Origin: Acidobacteriota bacterium
GTDB taxonomy: Bacteria > Acidobacteriota > Aminicenantia > Aminicenantales > Aminicenantaceae
Reading direction: 5' to 3'
DNA length: 41,784 nt
Assembly: GCA_030669585.1 (NCBI GenBank)
Contig: DAOVDI010000011.1
Span: forward strand, 1-41,784
The stretch's first letter is position 1, and the number at the start of each line of letters is the position of its first letter. Both the position numbers and the translations under genes were made by a program. Shown piece after piece: positions 1 through 9,454 of the stretch. Below the pieces are notes generated by a model that was not told the origin of the DNA, searched no databases, and worked only from the letters and a program-made list of their open reading frames with translations.

Positions 1-2
1 TT

Positions 3-368
3 CTTATCCAGATTCCAATATTTTGGGGCTTTTTCAGGCTGTTGAGTGTTGCCGTTGAATTCAGGCATGCTCCATTTATTCTTTGGATAAAGGACCTTTC
101 GGTTATGGATCCCATTTATGTCGTCCCAATTCTCATGGGAATCACTCAGTATTTAAGCCAGAAGATGACCCCTACATCAGCCGATCCCAAGCAGCAGAAA
201 ATGATGCTTATGATGCCTGTTATCATGACCGTGTTTTTTATGAGTTTTCAGAGTGGTCTCGTCCTCTACTGGTTGACCAACAATGTTCTCCAGATCGGAC
301 AACAATATATCACGAATCGACTTACGAAAAGCAAAAACAAGGACCAAAATGTTAAAAGAAAAAAATGA
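3..368 (+). CDS. yidC: YidC membrane protein insertase, C-terminal part (5' end outside window)
   Basis: This is the last 121 codons of YidC, which inserts and folds inner-membrane proteins alone or with SecYEG. The visible part holds the conserved end of the 60KD_IMP domain: an amphipathic stretch with APFILWIKDLS, a membrane segment near VVPILMGITQYLSQKMTP, and the last hairpin MMPVIMTVFFMSFQSGLVLY followed by WLTNNVLQIGQQY. It ends in a basic tail (KSKNKDQNVKRKK), as usual for binding ribosomes. The reading frame is open to the window edge, so the true start lies upstream. The next gene, jag, starts 20 nt inside the yidC 3' end; yidC-jag pairing is common near bacterial origins. Identity is very secure. 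Confidence 0.95.
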   Translation, partial: LIQIPIFWGFFRLLSVAVEFRHAPFILWIKDLSVMDPIYVVPILMGITQYLSQKMTPTSADPKQQKMMLMMPVIMTVFFMSFQSGLVLYWLTNNVLQIGQQYITNRLTKSKNKDQNVKRKK

Positions 369-972
369 TAAACAGGAATTCCTAGGGCGAAATCTCGAGG
401 ATGCGATCAGTCTCGCTGAAGAAGCTTTCAAACGTCCCCGCACCCAGCTGAACTATGAAATTGTCGCGGAAAAGACAAAACTTTTCGGAATAAAAACCAA
501 GGAGATCGTTATTATCGCATGGCCCAAGGATGCAACCTCTGATTTCCCAGCAGCAAAATTTTTAAGCGGCTTCCTGTCTCTTTTCCCACTGGAAATAAAT
601 TATCACACTAAAGCTAAGGATGATATTCTCTATTTCATCTTCGACGGACCTGATAAACACATCCTGCTCAGAAAAGACGGCGCTCTTCTTCTGGCTTTTC
701 AACATATTCTTAATAAAATGTCTGATAAAAAAGTCCAGACCGATTGTGACTTTTTTCGAAAACGTAAAGAAAAAGAATTAAGAGAATATGTTCAGAAAAT
801 CGCTCGACATGTTTATGAAACAGGCAGAAATGAAATTTTGGATTATATGAATCCCTATGAGAGAAGGATCGTCCATATCGCAGTCAACCAGATTCCAGGA
901 ATGACCACAGAAAGTATTGATAATGGTTTTCTTAAGAGAATAAAAATCCATTCTGCAAAAGCCCAAGACTGA
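349..972 (+). CDS. jag: Jag/KhpB family RNA-binding protein (Jag_N, KH, R3H)
   Basis: The protein is a 207-residue RNA-binding protein of the Jag/KhpB family, which in other bacteria pairs with KhpA and affects cell division and envelope growth. The N-terminus resembles the Jag_N domain (LFGIKTKEI near residue 44), then a KH domain with DKHILLRKDGALLLAFQHI, then an R3H domain carrying MNPYERRIVHIAVN with the R-x-x-x-H signature, and SIDNGFLKRIKI near the end. I chose the ATG at 349 because an AAGGA Shine-Dalgarno sits 5 nt upstream; a longer frame start at 283 would be deep inside yidC and adds residues unlike the family. It overlaps yidC by 20 nt, implying translational coupling. Confidence 0.9.
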   Translation: MLKEKNDKQEFLGRNLEDAISLAEEAFKRPRTQLNYEIVAEKTKLFGIKTKEIVIIAWPKDATSDFPAAKFLSGFLSLFPLEINYHTKAKDDILYFIFDGPDKHILLRKDGALLLAFQHILNKMSDKKVQTDCDFFRKRKEKELREYVQKIARHVYETGRNEILDYMNPYERRIVHIAVNQIPGMTTESIDNGFLKRIKIHSAKAQD

Positions 973-1019
973 AATCCGAAATCTTAACACACACATCCTA
1001 TAAAACAGGGCAGGTGAAT

Positions 1020-2387
1020 ATGCTAGATGATACAATCGTCGCAATTTCCACTCCCCCGGGATTTGGAGGCTTGGGGATCGTGCGCCTCAGCGGCAAGAAA
1101 TCATTAGCTGTCGTAAAAACGATCTTCAAACCAAAACATCGATCATTCACATTCCAATCAAAAAAGCTTGTTCTGGGATTTCTCTCTGACCCTGAAACAC
1201 AAGATGTCTTTGATGAAGTTTATCTTATATTTTTCCCGGCTCCGCATACTTATACATGCGAGGACATGGTGGAGATCAACTGCCACGGAAGTCCTGTCAT
1301 CCTGGAGGAAGTCATCCGGCTTTGTGTTAAAGCAGGGGCAAGGCATGCCGGGCCCGGCGAGTTCACGCTTCGGGCTCATGTAAACGGCAGAATCGACATT
1401 CTTCAGGCAGAAGCGATCAGAGATCTGATCGAGGCTGTATCTATGACACAGGTAAAAATCTCTTTCCTTCAGATGGAAGGCCGCCTATCACGAAGGGCCC
1501 GGGAATTACGAGCACGAATCATCCACCTTCTTTCCCAGATCGAAGCCGTGATCGAATTTCCAGAGGACGGTCTCCGTGTGACATCAAAGCAGATATTAAC
1601 AACACTGGAAAAAACAATTCTCAAGATCAAGTCTCTTGTAAAAAGTTATGATATCGGAAAAACTCTTTCAGAAGGAATGATCTTAGCCATTGCCGGACGT
1701 CCCAATGTCGGAAAATCCACCCTTTTTAATACTCTTCTGGATTACGACAGGGCGATTGTCACTCCCAATGCCGGCACAACCAGAGATATCCTCCGGGAAA
1801 AAATAACCATTGTTGATTCAGTTTTTACCCTGGTGGACATGGCCGGATTAGCGGATGCCCGCAATCTTGTGGAGAAAGAGGGAGTGCGGAGGGGAAAAAA
1901 GGCCATAGCAGAAGCGGACGGAATCCTGCTGATGGTCGATGCGGCCGAAAATACGAACAAAGAAGACAAGAAACTGATAACACAATTTAAAAACAAAAAG
2001 ATTATTATTCTTCTTAATAAATGCGATCTTCCAATCAAAAAAGATATTAACAGGCTTAGAACAATTGCTTCCGGTATTGAAATCCTTGAGATATCCGCCC
2101 TTAAAAAACAAAACATAGATCAATTGAGGCAAGTAATTCTTAAGACCTTTGTTCCTGAACAAAAAAAGGGAGAAGACATCATTTTGCACTTGCGGCAGAA
2201 ATTGCTTCTGGAGAATATTCTGACAATACTCTTTAACACAAAAACAATGCTCCTGGATGGATATTCTGAAGAATATTATGTTGAAGAATTACGGGCTGTT
2301 CTACCGCTTTTTGGTCAGCTTTCCGGAGAGATCAGATCAGAAGAGATCCTTCATGATATTTTCGGGCGATTTTGTGTCGGAAAATAG
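1020..2387 (+). CDS. mnmE: tRNA uridine-5-carboxymethylaminomethyl modification GTPase MnmE
   Basis: MnmE works with MnmG to install the cmnm5 group on U34 of tRNAs reading split codon boxes, using GTP, a folate one-carbon unit and glycine. The 455-residue protein has the N-terminal formyl-THF-binding domain ([20 protein letters not shown]), a helical domain, and an inserted G domain with G1 GRPNVGKST (about 226-234), G2 TTRD, G3 DMAG and G4 NKCD. It ends in the diagnostic C-x-G-K motif (FCVGK). An in-frame GTG at 1014 could add two residues; ATG 1020 is preceded by AGGG and AGGTGA. mnmG follows 7 nt after the stop, so the two complex partners are co-expressed. Confidence 0.96.
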   Translation: MLDDTIVAISTPPGFGGLGIVRLSGKKSLAVVKTIFKPKHRSFTFQSKKLVLGFLSDPETQDVFDEVYLIFFPAPHTYTCEDMVEINCHGSPVILEEVIRLCVKAGARHAGPGEFTLRAHVNGRIDILQAEAIRDLIEAVSMTQVKISFLQMEGRLSRRARELRARIIHLLSQIEAVIEFPEDGLRVTSKQILTTLEKTILKIKSLVKSYDIGKTLSEGMILAIAGRPNVGKSTLFNTLLDYDRAIVTPNAGTTRDILREKITIVDSVFTLVDMAGLADARNLVEKEGVRRGKKAIAEADGILLMVDAAENTNKEDKKLITQFKNKKIIILLNKCDLPIKKDINRLRTIASGIEILEISALKKQNIDQLRQVILKTFVPEQKKGEDIILHLRQKLLLENILTILFNTKTMLLDGYSEEYYVEELRAVLPLFGQLSGEIRSEEILHDIFGRFCVGK

Positions 2388-2394
2388 GAAAACA

Positions 2395-4233
2395 ATGTGT
2401 GCCGGACAAAAATATGACGTTATTGTGGTCGGCGCAGGGCATGCAGGCTGTGAAGCGGCATTTGCCGCCAGCACAATGGGCTTAAATACCTGCCTCGTCA
2501 CCATCAACATGGAAACCATCGCTCAAATGTCCTGCAATCCTGCTATAGGAGGCCTGGCAAAGGGACATCTCGTTAGAGAAATCGATGCTCTTGGAGGTCT
2601 CATGGGATTGTTGGCCGATGAAACAGGAATTCACTTCCGTCTTCTGAACCGCAGCAGAGGAGGAGCGGTTCAATCTCCCCGGGCACAATCAGAAAAAGCC
2701 ATCTACAGACTGACCATGAAACACTGGCTTGAAAAAACTCCACATCTAAACCTGTTTCAAGGCACTGTTACTGAGATCCTCATCAGAGCTGAAAAGGTCT
2801 ATGGTGTTGGCACAAAAGAGGGAAATCAGATCCTGGGTAAAACAGTGATTATTACACCGGGCACTTTTTTAAATGGGATCATTCACATCGGTTTTCAGCA
2901 TTTCTCTGCAGGCCGGGCCAATGAGCCTGCCGCCAAAGAACTCGGTATCATGCTGCCAAAGATCGGACTAAAAATGCTGAGATTAAAAACCGGAACTCCG
3001 ATGCGGCTTCATAAGGCTTCTATAGACTGGACACAATTTAAAGAACAGCAGGGAGACACATGTCCCGTTCCCTTTTCATTCCGGACCACACACCGGCTCG
3101 AAAATAAGATCGTCTGTCATTTCGGCAGAACTAATGATAAAACCAATAAAATTATAAAGAATAATCTTGATAAATCTCCATTATTCAGCGGGCTAATTTC
3201 CGGGATAGGGCCCCGATATTGTCCATCCATCGAGGATAAAATCGTCAAATTCCCGCATCATAAAACACATCATATCTTCCTGGAACCAGAAGGAATCGAC
3301 ACTGCTGAGATATATGTGAACGGACTCTCTTCAAGCCTCCCTGTTTCAGTTCAGGAACAGATCTTGATGTCCATCCCAGGCCTGGATCAGGCCCGTATCC
3401 TTCGTCCTGCTTATGGAATCGAATATGACGCTATTTCCCCTGTACAACTTAAACACACCCTGGAGTCTAAAAAGATCGAGGGCCTTTATTTTGCAGGACA
3501 GATCAACGGCACATCAGGGTATGAAGAAGCAGCCGCCCAGGGGCTTATGGCAGGAATTAATTCCGTCCTGAAAATTAAAAAGCGGGAGCCCTTTATTCTC
3601 CGAAGAGAAGAGGCTTATATCGGAGTTTTGATAGATGATCTGGTTACAAGAGGTATTGAAGAGCCATACCGGTTGTTCACATCACGCGCAGAATACAGGC
3701 TTCATCTCCGTATTGACAATGCAGACAAAAGGCTCACTCCCTATGGCTATAAATTCGGGCTCATTCCCGAAGAAGCCTACATTCAATTCCAAAAAAAACA
3801 GGAACGGATACAAAAAACCCTGACTTCCATGCGCAACCAATCCATCCTTATTCCAAACAAGGAAAGAATATCTGTTCTTAATTACCTGAAAAAGCCAAAT
3901 ACTACCTTGTCTCAAGCCCGGGAATTTATCACAATCGACCAGCTTCTTTCTGATGATGAGATCCGGCATATTGAATCGGAAATCAAATATGAAGGCTATA
4001 TAAAAAAACAAAAAAAAGAAATCGCCCGCATCATCAAGGGGGATAAGGAAAATATTCCTGAGACCCTGGAGTTTAAGAACATTCCAGGATTAACAAGAGA
4101 AGTTATTGAAAATCTGCAAAGAATCAGGCCAAAAACAATCGGAGACGCAAAAAAGGCCCCTGGGATGACCCCGGCAGCCATTACGAATATTCAAATATAT
4201 TTAAAGCTTCAAAAAAAGAACAAGAAAGATTAA
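2395..4233 (+). CDS. mnmG: tRNA uridine-5-carboxymethylaminomethyl modification enzyme MnmG (GidA)
   Basis: MnmG is the FAD-dependent partner of MnmE in making cmnm5U34 in tRNA. The 612-residue protein, normal for the family, begins with a dinucleotide-binding fold ([13 protein letters not shown]), followed by the first GidA signature ([15 protein letters not shown]), the RLKTGTP stretch, and the second signature ([19 protein letters not shown]). The C-terminal helical domain that contacts MnmE is present. The ATG at 2395 follows an AGGA Shine-Dalgarno with 5 nt spacing; an open frame reaching back to 2257 lies inside mnmE. The usual next gene, rsmG, is not here: only 69 nt separate this stop from parA. 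Confidence 0.97.
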   Translation: MCAGQKYDVIVVGAGHAGCEAAFAASTMGLNTCLVTINMETIAQMSCNPAIGGLAKGHLVREIDALGGLMGLLADETGIHFRLLNRSRGGAVQSPRAQSEKAIYRLTMKHWLEKTPHLNLFQGTVTEILIRAEKVYGVGTKEGNQILGKTVIITPGTFLNGIIHIGFQHFSAGRANEPAAKELGIMLPKIGLKMLRLKTGTPMRLHKASIDWTQFKEQQGDTCPVPFSFRTTHRLENKIVCHFGRTNDKTNKIIKNNLDKSPLFSGLISGIGPRYCPSIEDKIVKFPHHKTHHIFLEPEGIDTAEIYVNGLSSSLPVSVQEQILMSIPGLDQARILRPAYGIEYDAISPVQLKHTLESKKIEGLYFAGQINGTSGYEEAAAQGLMAGINSVLKIKKREPFILRREEAYIGVLIDDLVTRGIEEPYRLFTSRAEYRLHLRIDNADKRLTPYGYKFGLIPEEAYIQFQKKQERIQKTLTSMRNQSILIPNKERISVLNYLKKPNTTLSQAREFITIDQLLSDDEIRHIESEIKYEGYIKKQKKEIARIIKGDKENIPETLEFKNIPGLTREVIENLQRIRPKTIGDAKKAPGMTPAAITNIQIYLKLQKKNKKD

Positions 4234-4283
4234 AATAAATCTTTGATTACCGGGCATATCGCTGACAAACCAGAACAATGCGA

Positions 4284-4299
4284 TGTTCCACGTGAAACA
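4284..4299. promoter_or_regulatory. parS: parS centromere site
   Basis: The 16-bp palindrome TGTTCCACGTGAAACA is an exact match to the canonical bacterial parS (TGTTNCACGTGAAACA), the loading site where ParB clamps on DNA. It ends 3 nt before the parA start codon, within the probable leader and ribosome-binding region, so ParB bound here could also repress parA-parB. I found no second full match in the window. Confidence 0.95.
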
Positions 4300-4302
4300 T
4301 GG

Positions 4303-5091
4303 ATGAAAATGAGTAAGGTCATAGCTATTGCAAACCAAAAAGGCGGAGTGGGGAAAACGACCACTGCGATCAACCTGGGAGCATCCCTCGCAAAAAAAAA
4401 TAAGCGGGTTCTTCTTGTTGATTTTGATCCACAAGGCATGGCTACAACTGGTCTTGGCAAGCCAAAAGAAGAGAATTGGGGAATATACCCGGCACTGATG
4501 AAGCAAAAATCCATGATGGATTGTATATGGCCAGTCGACCTTGAAAATTTTTATCTCTGTCCCTGTTCTCCTGAAATGTACGGCTTTGAGGCTGAGATCT
4601 ATGAGCAGAAAAATCGTGAAACGAGGCTTCGGGAAGCACTAACTCCGGTCAGGAAATTATTTAACTTTATTCTTATCGACTGCCCTCCTTCTCTTGGATT
4701 TTTAACAATCAACGCTCTTACTGCCGCAGATTCTGTATTGATCCCGGTTCAGGCTGAGTTTTTCTGCATGGAGGGAATGCCCGAACTTCTCCGAACTCTT
4801 GATCAAGTCCGTACCTATTTAAACCCACGATTAACGATTGAGGGCATTCTTCTCACGATGTATGACGAACGGACAAATTTGTCCAAACAGGTTGCCAATG
4901 AAATCCGGCGTTCTCTCAAGGATATCACATACAATGCCATCATTCCCAGGACCGTCAAGCTGGCCGAGGCCCCCAGCTTCGGCAAGCCTATCATCCTATA
5001 TGATGTCAGATCTAAAGGCACAGAATCTTACCTTAATCTCGCAGAGGAGCTGCTAAACCATGAAAAAACAAGCATTGGGCAAAGGTCTTAA
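4303..5091 (+). CDS. parA: Chromosome partitioning ATPase ParA (Soj family)
   Basis: ParA is the dimerising, DNA-binding ATPase that moves ParB-parS complexes during chromosome segregation. The 262-residue protein shows the deviant Walker A motif KGGVGKTT (about 13-20) with both signature lysines, the DFDPQG switch, and DCPPSLGFLTINAL around Walker B. It lacks the N-terminal extension of plasmid type Ia ParA proteins, fitting a chromosomal Soj. Two ATGs (4303, 4309) are possible, and neither has a strong Shine-Dalgarno; a TTG at 4243 would read through parS. The parS palindrome directly upstream and the 32-nt overlap with parB support the assignment. Confidence 0.95.
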   Translation: MKMSKVIAIANQKGGVGKTTTAINLGASLAKKNKRVLLVDFDPQGMATTGLGKPKEENWGIYPALMKQKSMMDCIWPVDLENFYLCPCSPEMYGFEAEIYEQKNRETRLREALTPVRKLFNFILIDCPPSLGFLTINALTAADSVLIPVQAEFFCMEGMPELLRTLDQVRTYLNPRLTIEGILLTMYDERTNLSKQVANEIRRSLKDITYNAIIPRTVKLAEAPSFGKPIILYDVRSKGTESYLNLAEELLNHEKTSIGQRS

Positions 5092-5908
5092 GGCCTTTCT
5101 TTCCGATGATTATGGAATTCTTAAAGAGGAGAGGTATGCTGAGATCGATATCGAGCTCATCAAGCCCAACCCCCTTCAACCCAGGAAAATATTTGACCAG
5201 AAGGCCCTGGGAGAATTGGCTGATTCCATAAAGGAATCAGGTCTCCTCCAGCCGATAATTGTAATCCCGGAAAATGACCAGTATAAAATCATTGTAGGAG
5301 AAAGGCGCTGGCGCGCCGCTCAACAAGCGGGGCTGGAAAAAATCCCTGTTCTCATCCGTAATTTTGAAGAGGAAAAACAGATCGAAGCGTCTCTGATAGA
5401 AAACATTCAGAGAGAAGACCTGAATCCTTTGGAAATCGCTCAGGCATTTCAGAAGATGATCGAGGTTTTTCATTACTCCCAGGCAGAAGTGGCCGAAAAA
5501 GTAGGCAAGGACAGGGCATCGGTGACAAACTACATACGTCTGTTAAAACTCCCGGAGGAAGTAAAGAATCTCCTGGCAGACAGGTCTATTTCAATGGGAC
5601 ATGCAAGGGCTCTCATATCGGTTGAAGATCCGGACATCCAGAAACACATTGCAGAACAGGTTGTGGAAAAATCTCTTTCTGTCCGGGATGTCGAAAAAAT
5701 GATCAACAATCTGAAGACCTATGACAGGGACCGTATACCTCAGGAACCGGATCCCGATCTCTTGGCCCTTGAGGAAGAACTCGTGAAAATCCTTGGGACC
5801 AAGACAACTATTTCAGGCACTCAAAAAAAAGGTTTAATAAAAATACACTTCTATTCCCTGGAAGACCTGAATCGCATCCATGAAATAATTAAAGGAGAAA
5901 AAACATGA
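5060..5908 (+). CDS. parB: Chromosome partitioning protein ParB (Spo0J family, CTP-dependent clamp)
   Basis: ParB binds parS, hydrolyses CTP and slides as a clamp to build the partition complex. The 282-residue protein has the N-terminal nucleotide-binding domain with the CTP-binding GERRWRAAQQAG motif and ENIQREDLNPLEIAQAF, a helix-turn-helix (SQAEVAEKVGKDRASVTNYI) that reads parS, and a short C-terminal dimerisation region. It starts inside parA, with GAGGAG upstream of the ATG. Its TGA overlaps the bactofilin ATG (ATGA), so the partition genes and the cytoskeletal gene appear translationally coupled. Confidence 0.95.
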   Translation: MKKQALGKGLKAFLSDDYGILKEERYAEIDIELIKPNPLQPRKIFDQKALGELADSIKESGLLQPIIVIPENDQYKIIVGERRWRAAQQAGLEKIPVLIRNFEEEKQIEASLIENIQREDLNPLEIAQAFQKMIEVFHYSQAEVAEKVGKDRASVTNYIRLLKLPEEVKNLLADRSISMGHARALISVEDPDIQKHIAEQVVEKSLSVRDVEKMINNLKTYDRDRIPQEPDPDLLALEEELVKILGTKTTISGTQKKGLIKIHFYSLEDLNRIHEIIKGEKT

Positions 5909-6306
5909 AAGAACGGCAGAAAGAGATAGATGAAGGGCGAATAACCGGTTTTTTTGACAAAGACACAGAAATAAAAGGTGATTTGAAGTTTAAGGGATCA
6001 TTCCGCATAGACGGCCGCTTTAAAGGGAAAATTGATTCTGATTCGATCTTGATCATTGGAGAGCAAGGCCGCGTGGAGGCGGACATCAAGGTCGGAAACA
6101 TCACCATCAATGGAGAGGTCAAGGGAAATATCCAGGCGCAAGAGAGGGTGGAAGTGAATTCTAAAGGCCGTGTCACCGGGACTATCATAACTCCAAAACT
6201 TGTTGTAGACGAGGGGGCTTTTCTGGAGGCGTCCTGCCATACAACTACAAAACTTCCTGAACCAGAGATCAAGAATATAAAGACAATTCCAGGAACCAAG
6301 ACTTGA
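5905..6306 (+). CDS. Bactofilin family cytoskeletal protein
   Basis: The 133-residue protein is a bactofilin (formerly DUF583). A short polar N-terminal arm is followed by a glycine-spaced beta-helix repeat pattern (FKGSFRIDGRFKGKID, VEADIKVGNITINGEVKGNI, VEVNSKGRVTGTI) and a short polar tail. Bactofilins polymerise without nucleotide into membrane-associated filaments; in Myxococcus xanthus, BacNOP scaffold ParABS, and elsewhere bactofilins organise peptidoglycan enzymes. The gene overlaps parB by 4 nt and kdsB by 4 nt, placing it between segregation and KDO genes. No peptidoglycan hydrolase partner is adjacent. Family assignment is secure; the link to ParABS is inferred from position. Confidence 0.92.
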   Translation: MKERQKEIDEGRITGFFDKDTEIKGDLKFKGSFRIDGRFKGKIDSDSILIIGEQGRVEADIKVGNITINGEVKGNIQAQERVEVNSKGRVTGTIITPKLVVDEGAFLEASCHTTTKLPEPEIKNIKTIPGTKT

Positions 6307-7028
6307 TTAAAGCAGCCGGCATCATTCCCGCCCGATACAGGGCAACACGCTTTCCCGGGAAGCTTCTGGCAGTTATTCTCGGAAAACCCATGATCCAATG
6401 GGTCTATGAAAAGGCAACAACCGCTAAATTTCTGGAGAGCGTTGTTATCGCCACAGATGATGAGCGCATCTACAAGGCGGCCCAACAATTCGGTGCCAAT
6501 GTTGAAATGACATCTCCTCATCACAATTCCGGTACTGAAAGAGTTGCTGAGATCGCGGAAATGATCCAATCTCCCATTGTCATCAATATTCAAGGCGATG
6601 AGCCTCTTATCCGAGGCGATATGATCGACAGTCTGGTCGAGGCCCTCCAGGACGAATCTACTCTCATGGCAACTCTGGCCTTCAGATCAGAAGATTTCAG
6701 CCGGTTCAAAAATGAAGGAACCGTCAAAGTGGTAGTAGACCATACTGGTTCTGCTTTGTATTTTTCAAGAGCACCTATTCCTTTTAATGCCTCAGGATAT
6801 TTCTTGAACCACATCGGTATTTATGGATACAAAAGAGATTTTCTTCTAAATATGAAAAGCTTATCTCGTTCTCAATTGGGGGAGACGGAAAAGCTGGAAC
6901 AGCTTAAAGTGATTGAAAACGGATATAAGATCAAGGTCATCGAAACATCTCATCCAACTCTTGGGGTAGACTACCCTGAAGATATCCCCAGGATTGAAGA
7001 ATGGATAAAGAGCGGGGAAAATGAGTAA
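6303..7028 (+). CDS. kdsB: 3-deoxy-manno-octulosonate cytidylyltransferase (CMP-KDO synthetase)
   Basis: KdsB activates KDO with CTP to CMP-KDO, the donor for lipid A-KDO transfer in LPS synthesis. The 241-residue protein begins with the nucleotide-binding motif [18 protein letters not shown] and includes [19 protein letters not shown] and GVDYPEDI near the end, all typical of KdsB. The start is TTG at 6303, overlapping the bactofilin TGA; an AGGA stretch 8-9 nt upstream supports it, and no later start keeps the essential motif. It overlaps pyrG, which makes its CTP substrate, by 8 nt. Confidence 0.95.
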   Translation: MIKAAGIIPARYRATRFPGKLLAVILGKPMIQWVYEKATTAKFLESVVIATDDERIYKAAQQFGANVEMTSPHHNSGTERVAEIAEMIQSPIVINIQGDEPLIRGDMIDSLVEALQDESTLMATLAFRSEDFSRFKNEGTVKVVVDHTGSALYFSRAPIPFNASGYFLNHIGIYGYKRDFLLNMKSLSRSQLGETEKLEQLKVIENGYKIKVIETSHPTLGVDYPEDIPRIEEWIKSGENE

Positions 7029-8631
7029 ATTTATTTTTGTTACGGGCGGGGTAATGTCCGCTCTTGGAAAAGGCATTGCTGCCGCATCCATTGGACGGCT
7101 GCTGGAAAGCCGCGGGTATAAGATCACTCTACAGAAATTCGACCCATATCTCAATGTGGATCCAGGTACTATGAGCCCCTTCCAACACGGAGAAGTCTAT
7201 GTTACGGATGACGGGGCTGAGACAGATTTGGATTTGGGGCATTATGAAAGATTTACTTCAACAAAAACAACCAAAGCCCACAACTGGACCGCAGGCAAGA
7301 TCTATGAGTCAATATTGAGAAAAGAACGGAGAGGTGACTACCTGGGAAAAACCGTTCAGATCATTCCTCATGTCACTCAGGAGATCAAAGATGCCTTCTT
7401 TACTGTTGTTAATAAAAATGACATTGTAATCGTAGAGATCGGAGGAACTGTAGGGGATATTGAAAGCCTGCCTTTCCTTGAAGCAATCCGGCAGATGAAG
7501 CTTGAGTTCGGCCCGGATATTCTTTTTGTTCATCTCACTTTAGTTCCTTTTATTAAAACTTCCGGCGAACTCAAAACAAAACCCACGCAGCACAGCGTGA
7601 AGGAGCTCCGGGCGATCGGTATCCAGCCGGACATCCTTCTTTGCAGAACAGACAGAGCTCTGAATCAAGACATCAAAGCCAAGATATCCTTGTTTACAAA
7701 TGTCCCGTTGGAAGCGGTCATTACAGCCCAGGACGTGGACAATATTTACGAAATCCCACTGCTTTTTTCTCAGGAAAATCTGGATTCCATCATTCTCAAT
7801 CGATTAGGTCTTCCCCTTGGGACGCGAGACCTGACCAAATGGAAAGACATGGTTCAAAAGTCAAAGTCTCCAAAGGATGAAGTTGACATCGCTCTTGTGG
7901 GAAAATATGCAGGCCTTCAGGATTCCTATATCAGCCTGAACCAGGCTCTATGCCATGGAGGGGAGGCCCATCAGCTTAAAGTCAATATTTCCTGGATTGA
8001 AGCTGAAGACCTTGAACACTTCAGCCCAGAAAAGGTTCTTGATTTTGCAGACGGAATTCTTGTTCCTGGAGGTTTTGGAACCAGGGGAATTGAAGGAAAA
8101 ATCAAATCGATTACCTATGCCCGGATGCAGAAAGTTCCATTTTTCGGAATATGCCTTGGAATGCAGTGCGCCTCTATCGAATATGCACGTAATATTGCTA
8201 ATTTGGACAAAGCAAACAGCACAGAGTTCACCAAGAAAACCCCTCATAAGATCATCTTCAAATGGCGTGAACTGAAAGGGGTCAAAGATTTGGGTGGAAC
8301 CATGAGGCTGGGACAATACTCCTGCCTTCTGAAAAAGGGGTCTCTTGCAGAAAAGGCTTACGGACAGCTTGAGATATCAGAGCGGCATCGTCACCGCTTT
8401 GAGTTCAACCCGGCTTATGAAAAGATCCTAAGTGATGCCGGACTGTTCATATCAGGAAAAAATCCGGATCATGATTTGGTCGAGATCATTGAGATCGAGG
8501 ACCATCCCTGGTTCTTAGGATGTCAATTTCATCCTGAATTCAAATCAAAACCCATGGATCCTCATCCTTTGTTTAAAGCTTTTATCGGAGCCAGCTATGA
8601 CTATCGAAACCAAAGAGATAAAAATAAATAA
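7021..8631 (+). CDS. pyrG: CTP synthase (glutamine-hydrolysing)
   Basis: PyrG converts UTP to CTP using ATP and glutamine. The 536-residue protein has the N-terminal amidoligase domain ([20 protein letters not shown], then [20 protein letters not shown] and [20 protein letters not shown]) and a C-terminal class I glutamine amidotransferase domain with the nucleophile in [15 protein letters not shown] and the His-Glu pair in [11 protein letters not shown]. It lies between kdsB, which consumes CTP, and kdsA, as in many Gram-negatives. GGGGA precedes the ATG. It overlaps kdsB by 8 nt and kdsA by 35 nt. Confidence 0.97.
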   Translation: MSKFIFVTGGVMSALGKGIAAASIGRLLESRGYKITLQKFDPYLNVDPGTMSPFQHGEVYVTDDGAETDLDLGHYERFTSTKTTKAHNWTAGKIYESILRKERRGDYLGKTVQIIPHVTQEIKDAFFTVVNKNDIVIVEIGGTVGDIESLPFLEAIRQMKLEFGPDILFVHLTLVPFIKTSGELKTKPTQHSVKELRAIGIQPDILLCRTDRALNQDIKAKISLFTNVPLEAVITAQDVDNIYEIPLLFSQENLDSIILNRLGLPLGTRDLTKWKDMVQKSKSPKDEVDIALVGKYAGLQDSYISLNQALCHGGEAHQLKVNISWIEAEDLEHFSPEKVLDFADGILVPGGFGTRGIEGKIKSITYARMQKVPFFGICLGMQCASIEYARNIANLDKANSTEFTKKTPHKIIFKWRELKGVKDLGGTMRLGQYSCLLKKGSLAEKAYGQLEISERHRHRFEFNPAYEKILSDAGLFISGKNPDHDLVEIIEIEDHPWFLGCQFHPEFKSKPMDPHPLFKAFIGASYDYRNQRDKNK

Positions 8632-9442
8632 GAACCTCTCTATAGGAGGGAAAAATCCGCTTTTTCTTATCAGTGGGCCCTGTGTCATCGAAAGTGAGGA
8701 CCATTCTCTCTCCATGGCCGGAAAGATCAAAACGACCTGTGATGAATTTAAGATTCCCTTCATATTCAAGTCCTCTTTTGACAAAGCCAACCGGTCCTCC
8801 CTCGATTCATTCAGGGGCCCCGGCCTTGAACAGGGAATAGAAATCCTCTCAAAGGTGAAAAAACAGATCGGGGTTCCTGTTCTTTCCGATGTCCATGAAA
8901 CATGGCAGGTTTCACATGCCGCCAAAGTCCTGGACATCATTCAGATCCCTGCCTTCCTCTGCCGGCAAACAGATTTGATCGTTGCCGCGGCAAAAACACA
9001 AAAAATCATTAACATCAAGAAAGGCCAATTTTTCTCGCCACAGGACATGAAAAATGTCATCGAGAAAATTCAGCGTCACAATAACCACCAGATCCTGCTG
9101 ACCGAGAGAGGAACCAGTTTTGGCTACAACAACCTTGTGGTTGATATCCGTTCGATCCCGGCTATGAAGATGTTTGGATTTCCTGTTGTGATCGACGCGG
9201 CCCACAGCGTTCAAAAACCCGGTGGTGAGGGGCGGTTTTCCGGAGGAGACCGGGAATTCATCCCGATAATTGCCAGAGCAGGAGTCAGCGCAGGAGCGGA
9301 TGGTGTTTTTCTAGAAGTTCATGACAACCCTCAAGAGGCCAAGTCAGACAGTCGCAACTCATTAAATTTAAACGAATTAAGAGACTTGCTTTCGCTGCTG
9401 TTAGATCTTCGGGAAGCGCTCCGCAAAGCCGCGATTTTTTGA
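8597..9442 (+). CDS. kdsA: 3-deoxy-8-phosphooctulonate synthase (KDO-8-P synthase)
   Basis: KdsA condenses phosphoenolpyruvate with arabinose 5-phosphate to KDO 8-phosphate. The 281-residue TIM barrel shows [46 protein letters not shown] and the conserved end region [15 protein letters not shown]. The SGPCVIES stretch carries a cysteine where the metal-independent enterobacterial enzymes have asparagine, so this should be the metal-dependent class. The ATG at 8597 has GGAG 7 nt upstream and lies inside pyrG by 35 nt. kdsD follows after 12 nt. Confidence 0.96.
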   Translation: MTIETKEIKINKNLSIGGKNPLFLISGPCVIESEDHSLSMAGKIKTTCDEFKIPFIFKSSFDKANRSSLDSFRGPGLEQGIEILSKVKKQIGVPVLSDVHETWQVSHAAKVLDIIQIPAFLCRQTDLIVAAAKTQKIINIKKGQFFSPQDMKNVIEKIQRHNNHQILLTERGTSFGYNNLVVDIRSIPAMKMFGFPVVIDAAHSVQKPGGEGRFSGGDREFIPIIARAGVSAGADGVFLEVHDNPQEAKSDSRNSLNLNELRDLLSLLLDLREALRKAAIF

Positions 9443-9454
9443 AGGACAGAAACA

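Noticed and set aside
1742-2189. Long antisense ORFs opposite mnmE
   Set aside because: They are frame shadows of a well-conserved GTPase gene with no starts or motifs of their own.
5889-6593. 234-codon antisense ORF opposite the bactofilin gene and kdsB
   Set aside because: It spans two clearly coding plus-strand genes and shows no domain of its own.
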